From positions 173,942 through 237,941 of the forward strand of contig NMRB01000396.1 of the NCBI GenBank assembly GCA_002633025.1: DNA of 64,000 nucleotides. The letters run 5' to 3'. The notes under the pieces were generated by a model, which was given only the letters and a program-made list of their open reading frames with translations, searched no databases and was not told the origin of the DNA. Made by a program: the position numbers and the translations under genes. The stretch's first letter is position 1, and every line of letters starts with the position of its first letter. Below, piece by piece: positions 58,087 to 64,000 of the stretch. This DNA comes from Notospermus geniculatus. Lineage: Eukaryota; Nemertea; Pilidiophora; Heteronemertea; Lineidae.

Positions 58087-59066
58087 TGGTTTCCGATCTC
58101 AAGATCGGAAACCATATAGTTTTTGGTCGTGGTGTCTGTCTGTGTGTGTGTGTGTCTGTCTGTCTGTCTGTCTGTCTGTTCAGTCTGTCACACCTGTAAC
58201 TTTGTTACTGCAAGAGCTACAGACCTGGAAATGTGACCTACCCCCGGGTTTCATGACCTGAGCTACAAGATGGAATGAAAATTTCCAGTCTCCGATACCT
58301 GGTTCATGGTGAAATTGACATATCAAAAGTTGAGATTTTGTCTGTCACACTTTTGTTTCTTGAATAACTTGTCTCCGACGCCAGGTAGAGCACTAGCAAC
58401 AAGTTCCTTCCCTATGTTTATGGCCCTTGGCAAGATACTGGCATCAACAAATTTATTCTCCAGTGTCAGCATCATAATGATATTGATATATCAAATTTGA
58501 TATTTTGACATATCGGNNNNNNNNNNNNNNNNNNNNNNNNNNNNNNNNNNNNNNNNNNNNNNNTCAAGGTCAAGGTCAAACAGTTCTTAAGCGCAAATCT
58601 CCTCGGAATTTCAGGAAAAAACGAATTACAAATCTGAATTTACCATCCCCGATAGGTTTAATCAGGGATCCTGTCCCAGTTATGCAATACTTCTCAAGGT
58701 CAGAGGTCAAGGTCACAGCCAACCATCGCAAATAACATGAGACAGAACCTGGTGATGGTGGAAGCCTAAAACCTTCATCTACACCTAGGTTATCAAGGAT
58801 GAGCTTTCAGATTACATAATGACCTTGAAGGTCAGAGGTCAAGGTCAAGGTCAAACAGTTCTAAAGTGCAAATCTACTCAGAATTTCAGGGGAAAACTAA
58901 TTAGAGGCCTGCATTAACCATCCCCTATTTGTTTAATCAAGGATCCCTGTGCCAGTTACGCAATACTTCTCAAGGTCAGAGGTCAAGGTCACAGATAACT
59001 AGCTCTAGAGTAGTAAACCTATCATCGGAAACCATAGACATCGCTCCGATGTCCTGCTCTTGTTAC
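58087..59066. mobile_element. Repeat insertion with AGGTCAAGGTCA motifs, block B only
   Basis: Begins with the palindrome TGGTTTCCGATCTCAAGATC (to 58114), then a (TGTC/TG)n tract. Two similar halves follow, each with CTCAAGGTCAGAGGTCAAGG. It ends CTCTTGTTA. Block A reads straight through at TTATTACTGAG, giving a TA or TTA duplication. It contains a 47-N gap at 58517-58563. Confidence 0.75.
58517..58563. other. Assembly gap of 47 N
   Basis: N run inside the block-B-only repeat. Confidence 0.99.
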
Positions 59067-59068
59067 TG

Positions 59069-59190
59069 AGTTTTCGCAAAGCCCCCGAAACACCAACGCG
59101 AACGCCAAACCCATTGTTCGATGGCACGAAGGGAGCACCGAACAAAAGGATAGACGTTCGCGTTGGCGGTTCGGGGGCTTTGCGAAAACT
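59069..59190. mobile_element. MITE, AGTTTTCGCAAAGCCCCCGAA family, copy 2
   Basis: The block B counterpart of 49529-49650, same length. Confidence 0.85.
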
Positions 59191-60039
59191 CTATAATGTT
59201 CATATTTTCGGCGCAAAGTATAGACGGTTTCGAGGAAAATGGCCGCCCCATTGTTATATATGGCTTTTTTGCAAACACGTCTACTTTTGGCAAAGTTCCA
59301 TCTCCAAAATTAGCCGAAATATTCACACCAATTGTCTGGTACATGCACAGCTGTGTTCATGAAAGTGAAATGTGCATTTTCATCCAGAAACCGAAGTGTT
59401 ATTTGAGAGAAATTCGGCCGTAAAAATTTGTACGCAAACGGGCGCCATTTTCCTTGAAAGGGTCTATTTTCTGAATAAGTAACTTGATAGACAACTTGCC
59501 AATGCATGTCACGTCGGCCATATTTTCCAGGAAGGCAATAACAAACCCTGAATATACAGCGAATGTAGGCCTATGATCCAAAGGGGTATACGGTATATTA
59601 TTGTCAGTAACTGCATTGTGAGTAAACCCCATATTTTCGAGGGGGATGTGGTAATTTTGACTTGCTGAACCCAGGTCCCTGTGATGTTTTAATTTCACGG
59701 TGGACTTTTATTTGACAACCTTTTCGGTATTAATTTATCATTGACGAAGCAATGAAGTGGCTGATATATATCTATATGACTGTGATTTGAGTTGTTCCTT
59801 ATCTTCACGCGACGTACCGCGCAGTTGTGTGAAAAAGATTTTTTTTTGAGATGACGCGCGTCAGTCAGCACCATGTGCCCAATGTACATGTAGTAGGCCT
59901 ATAATAAAGCAAGCACTAATGTGTACCAACTGATCACTGGGAATGAACGCACAATAAAGGGTGAATTTCCCTCCCACAGAAGCCAAACTTGTGTGTGATG
60001 GCCGGTGTACCAGTGGAGAAAGTCCTAGGAATGATAGCC

Positions 60040-60583
60040 CGATGTAATAGAATCTAATGTCCCCCGATATGTAATGTCCCCCAATAATACATTTACGGAT
60101 TAAGCGGCACCATTGAATTGGACTCAGAGAGACCAAGACCATCCTATGACAAACAATACATGGGGACATCAGAAAGACGGGGGCATTAGATTCTATCACA
60201 CCTGGGCACAATAGTCTGTTATATTGTATGGCTATGTTCGAATGGTTCGTGGTCTCTAGCCATATATCATAATCTTAATCCTTCGTTGAAAAATAAAATT
60301 CCAGGGGAGTGTGATCCCTGTCACACCGGTGTGATAGAATCAAATGCATCCATCTTCCTGATGTCCCCCTGTATTGTCGTTGCTCTACAGTCTAATTCAA
60401 TGGATCTTGCTCTCTACAATCAAAGGGTCTTGCTCTCTACAGTCCAATTCAATGGGTCTTGCTCTCTACAATCAAAGGGTCTTGCTCCGATCTCTACAGT
60501 CCAATTCAATGGTGCCGCTTTATCCGTAAATGCATTGTTGGGGGACATCCTGTATCGGGGGACATTAGATTCTATTACATCGG
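60040..60583. mobile_element. Foldback element with short repeat array, block B
   Basis: Same arms as 50739-51677. The interior array (60388-60515) has only about five units, which makes this copy about 395 bp shorter. Confidence 0.85.
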
Positions 60584-60701
60584 CACTGGCAAGAAAAAAA
60601 GAGTTCCTCAAAAGCAAGACTTGACGAGAATCAAACGGTGGCAAGAAAAATCGCTTCTTGAGCAGAATTGACCGGACAAGTTGCCCATCCCAGGAAAAAA
60701 T

Positions 60702-60840
60702 GAACCATGAACTTCATGGTTGAACCATGAACTGTGGACAAATTGCCATGAAGTTCATGATTTTATTGTGAATTTCATGGTAATTTGTCATGGTAATTTG
60801 TCTGCAGTTCATGGTTCAACAGTAAAGTTCATGGTTCATT
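60702..60840. repeat. Same palindrome cluster, block B
   Basis: Counterpart of 51799-51913 with one additional partial unit (CATGGTAATTTGTC). Confidence 0.75.
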
Positions 60841-61502
60841 TTTCCTGGGCAGTCAGTGCGTCTCATCTGGCAACGCGCCATGAAAATTGCTTCTGTACGA
60901 GGAAGATTTGTCCCCCGAGATCGTCTGCGGGTTTAGGCATGTAGGGGAGCAAGGGTTGTGTGACAGTGACATTCATCTCGAGTGTGCCAAAATATAACCT
61001 GGGACAGAAATAAGGATGTTGTTGAGACGACGGTCCGGGCCGCCAGCGTAAACACCGTCAGGTTTTAGTTCCCTGTCTGCGTTCAAGGAATCGGTTGTCC
61101 TTTTAACAAATGTGGTGTTTTTTTCCTTGTTGGCCAACAATAATCTCATTTTGAAATAGTTTGTGGTCAATTCTCGTCAACTTGTTGGACGAGGAAGTAA
61201 TCCTGAGGCCAGTGGCTCTCACAGAGTTTGATTGGACGCTTCGGCAAATAGGCCGAGAGGACGTATGGCGGGAATTAACCAAAAATAATCCAGCACATGG
61301 CATTGCACATCGTGTTCAGGCCTGTCTTTGTCGTCATCTAGATCTACATATTTAGGCCTATACATGACATTTATAGTTACGTGCACTCAACATCGTGTGC
61401 CATTACAACAAATCTGATGACGCTCCTTTCAGTCAGTTTCAGTGAATCCTGATGTAAGGTGCGAGAGTGTTCCCGTTTCGAGTCAGTTTCCCCTAAATAG
61501 AG

Positions 61503-61640
61503 AGTTTTCGCAACCCCCCGAAACGCCAACGCGAACGCCTAGAGACTAATCCTTTGTTCCGTGCTCTTTTCGTGGTATCGAACAATGGGTTGCATGGGTG
61601 TTCGCGTTGGCGTTGGCGTTTCGGGGGCTTTGCGAAAACT
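61503..61640. mobile_element. MITE, AGTTTTCGCAAAGCCCCCGAA family, copy 3
   Basis: 138 bp, ends AGTTTTCGCAACCCCCCGAA and TTCGGGGGCTTTGCGAAAACT. Found only in block B. It has an extra GTTGGC repeat on the right arm. Confidence 0.8.
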
Positions 61641-61804
61641 CCCTGTTGTATGGGGTACAGTGTGAAAAGGGAGAGACACATTTCTGTGTTCCCCTATGTT
61701 GAAATGTTATGGTCTCTCTATAGCTGACTTTTTTATGGAAACACTGTGATATGGGGAACACGAGAAAATGTTACCCCATCGGCCGTCTGTCAGGTGTGTT
61801 CTGA

Positions 61805-62087
61805 GGCGAGGCTAAAGCCTAGCCTCGCGCACATTTGCGGCAAAACTCAATGCGTAAAGCAAGGTTCATTGGCACACGGATCCGATCCGTTTCCAGTCCG
61901 TTTGCCCCTAGTTTTCCGGATACGACAACGCTGAAGTCCACTTGATAGATTTTTTGCGGACCTGAATCGGACCTTGGAGGAATTATACTGTCAGTATAAT
62001 TCCTCCAAGATCGGACCAATTCCGTGTGCCAATGAACCTTGCTTTACGCATTGAGTTTTGCCGCAAATGTGCGCTAGGCTTTAGCGC
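61805..62087. mobile_element. Large palindromic element containing the 37 bp hairpin, block B only
   Basis: CACATTTGCGGCAAAACTCA through TTCATTGGCACACGG is repeated inverted on the right. The centre holds the second copy of the CTTGGAGGAATTATACTG hairpin (61973-62009). Confidence 0.8.
61973..62009. repeat. 37 bp perfect hairpin, copy 2
   Basis: Identical to 14681-14717, and lies inside the 61805-62087 palindrome. Confidence 0.9.
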
Positions 62088-62612
62088 ATTGGTGGGTTCG
62101 TTTTTTCTTGATATTTGGCCCTTCCAAATTACAATCGGGGTTTGTTATTGGCCATCAGGAGCCGCCTGGAGCTTGCGTACTTACTGAGGTTTTCTGTCGG
62201 TATTAGTCCTGCGTGGCCTGCATCGTCTGCTCAGGATGGCGTTTAGTGAGCCTGCGGGTGGCTAGGTGGCGTTTTTGTTGCTCTGCCAACTTTGTGCTGC
62301 AGACTCTTATTTCAACCTCTATGTTGTGACAGCTAGTGAGCCAACATACAAAGCTACGAAACAATCACATCATATCAGAAAAAAAACACTTCAAAAATAA
62401 TTCACTTTCTTTTAATATTCCCTTTAATCAATCTATGAATTTACAAAAAAATTATCTCGGATAAGATATCCTACAGAACAATCACCTGCTGGACATGTAC
62501 AACTTTACCACTGCACATAAATCAACCTACTACTGTTCATTTCAACCCAGTTTGGCAGAAAAACTGTTATTTTTCAGTACAGGATGTCCCGAAAATGTAG
62601 CATCTGTATTAA

Positions 62613-62816
62613 AGGAGCACGGTATTGCCACTTTTTCTCGACAGCCGGCGCCACCGCGCCACTCTCCAACCCGAGAGTCTAACTACGTTTCGGCGAATGA
62701 CCCGATTTACTGTGTACATTTTGTAATGCATTTTTGTAGTTCGTCTTACTGCCGCTAGGTGGCTCCCTCTACGTCGGCAGTCAAATAACGCATTTGAGAT
62801 CCAATACCGTGCTCCT
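62613..62816. mobile_element. 204 bp MITE with TTAA target duplication, block B only
   Basis: The ends AGGAGCACGGTATTG and CAATACCGTGCTCCT are perfect inverted repeats. TTAA flanks both sides (62609-62612 and 62817-62820). Block A has the empty site with one TTAA at 53331-53334. TTAA insertion is typical of piggyBac-mobilised elements. Confidence 0.92.
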
Positions 62817-62833
62817 TTAAAGGTACATTACCC

Positions 62834-62944
62834 AGGCCTTTCCTTTTGAGGCGCGCTAAAATGTGCATGTGCCTCGCAAACAATAGAAATTCTATTGTTT
62901 GCGAGGCACATGCACATTTTAGCGCGCCTCGAAAGGAAAGGCCT
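62834..62944. mobile_element. Near-perfect palindrome, 53 bp arms, block B
   Basis: Counterpart of 53348-53458 with one arm mismatch (CTCGAAAGG against CTCAAAAGG). Confidence 0.85.
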
Positions 62945-64000
62945 GATTACCATTGAAAAGAGTGATACAGAATGATATTATTTGTAGTGGCGGTGGTGGA
63001 ACGGTTGGGGAGGCAATTAGCGTGCAGCCCCTTAAGCTGCAAAAGTATGAGTGTTGTAAGGCCCTTAACCCTTTCCTCGTTTGCGACTTGTGCCTACTTT
63101 TGCTAGATCGGGTCACAAATACCAAATATCACAAAAGGCCCTGAATCCAGATTTTCCAACACTTTCAGGACACACTGTAAACAAATAATAACAGTAATCT
63201 GTCAAACTAAGCGTGAAATAAACTTATTAGGAACTATACAATGGGCCTCAAAAGCCTACATTATTGAATCGTTCAATACAATACATTGTTTCCTCTACAC
63301 TGAGGAACGCGACTTTATAACACGGCAACCACAACAAAGTTTTACGCTATAGACACTTCCTGGTTGGTGAATTTCATTTACATGGAAACTAGACAACACT
63401 TTTTTATAATTGACAAGTGTCTCCGGAAACAAATAGAATGTATAAACAGGGAACATGTGCCAACAACAGATAAAATGAAAAATACCTACAAAACAGTATA
63501 TCATTGTGAAAAGATGTATTGAAGTTTGCGGCTTCACGTATAAAGTTTTCATGCTTCAAATGTTTTTGGGTGGATGTGAAGCCCATTTCACATTTCAAAC
63601 ACCCATTTCAAAGCCTTTATCGTTTGGTCAGATTTTTGGAAAATGCTCTACCAGATTAAAGGGCTACCGGTAATACCCCTTTATTGTAATAGCCCTGAAT
63701 CTGAATTTCAAAAATATCTGAAAAATTTACCATGTCAGACAGTCCTTTATAGTGGATGAAGGTCTGTAAAAGTCTATGTGCCAGTGACCTTTATAAACTA
63801 ACAGGTTGGTTCTGGTGTAAAATCTGTCAGTGTTTCCATATGTCAGTGTTTCTCCTTATTGTTTGAGAAATGCTGGCAGATAGATCGACACGTTTCTCTG
63901 TCTGTTCTCTATTGTCACGTTGCAGCTTATTCCGTCAGACAGTAGTAGGGGAACACTCACAAATGGAAAACATTCAAAAACGTTACACCGGCATTATAAA

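Larger units (their letters stand above)
56942..64000. repeat. Duplicated block B (matches 48330-54600)
   Basis: Co-linear with block A. It has extra DNA at 58087-59066, about 61460-62087 and 62613-62816, and a shorter repeat array at 60380-60520. Still matching at the window end. Confidence 0.9.

Overview
The window is nuclear DNA from a heterozygous, repeat-rich animal. Every gene is split by GT-AG introns. The introns are full of hairpin-forming, terminal-inverted-repeat elements. Words such as TAGGCCTA, ACCGGTA and TGTACATGTA recur. Together with the gene content (TEX11, AMBRA1, a kringle protein, SLC15, RERGL-like) this suggests a marine invertebrate deuterostome (echinoderm, hemichordate or lancelet type). 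That placement is an inference; I do not identify the species.

Layout. (1) 1-9738, plus strand: 22 phase-consistent exons of the meiotic TPR protein TEX11/ZIP4, with the 5' end outside the window. Its introns carry several inverted-repeat elements, including an unusual interleaved foldback at 4971-6193. (2) 9739-16308: intergenic, with a tRNA-type SINE, MITEs and a possible decayed minus-strand membrane-protein ORF. (3) 16309-26421, plus strand: AMBRA1, the WD40/disordered scaffold of autophagy and cyclin D turnover. It has one 2.1 kb serine-rich exon and two C-terminal TQT motifs. The exons for the first WD blades are not visible. (4) 28840-31729, plus strand: a small secreted protein ending in a kringle domain, interrupted by an 809 bp gap. 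(5) 32778-37656 and 38624-42733, plus strand: two tandem seven-exon SLC15 (proton-coupled peptide transporter, POT) genes produced by duplication of a segment that also took in DNA just downstream of the kringle gene. (6) 44919-57404, plus strand: a RERGL-like Ras-family GTPase in five exons. Its last two exons occur twice.

From 48330 to 56709 and again from 56942 to the end, the same sequence appears twice at low divergence, differing mainly by whole-element insertions and repeat copy number. Each copy starts at or near a single N. This looks like two haplotypes placed in tandem by the assembler, although a true segmental duplication is not excluded. The pair gives filled-site/empty-site comparisons for several transposable elements, including one with a clean TTAA target duplication.

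The genes do not form a functional cluster; they are ordinary neighbouring animal genes. I found no new enzyme system. The most unusual material is structural: interleaved foldbacks, a foldback element carrying a variable repeat array derived from its own arm, a dispersed 15-mer array in an AMBRA1 intron, and the tandem transporter pair in which one copy has lost the TATA region.
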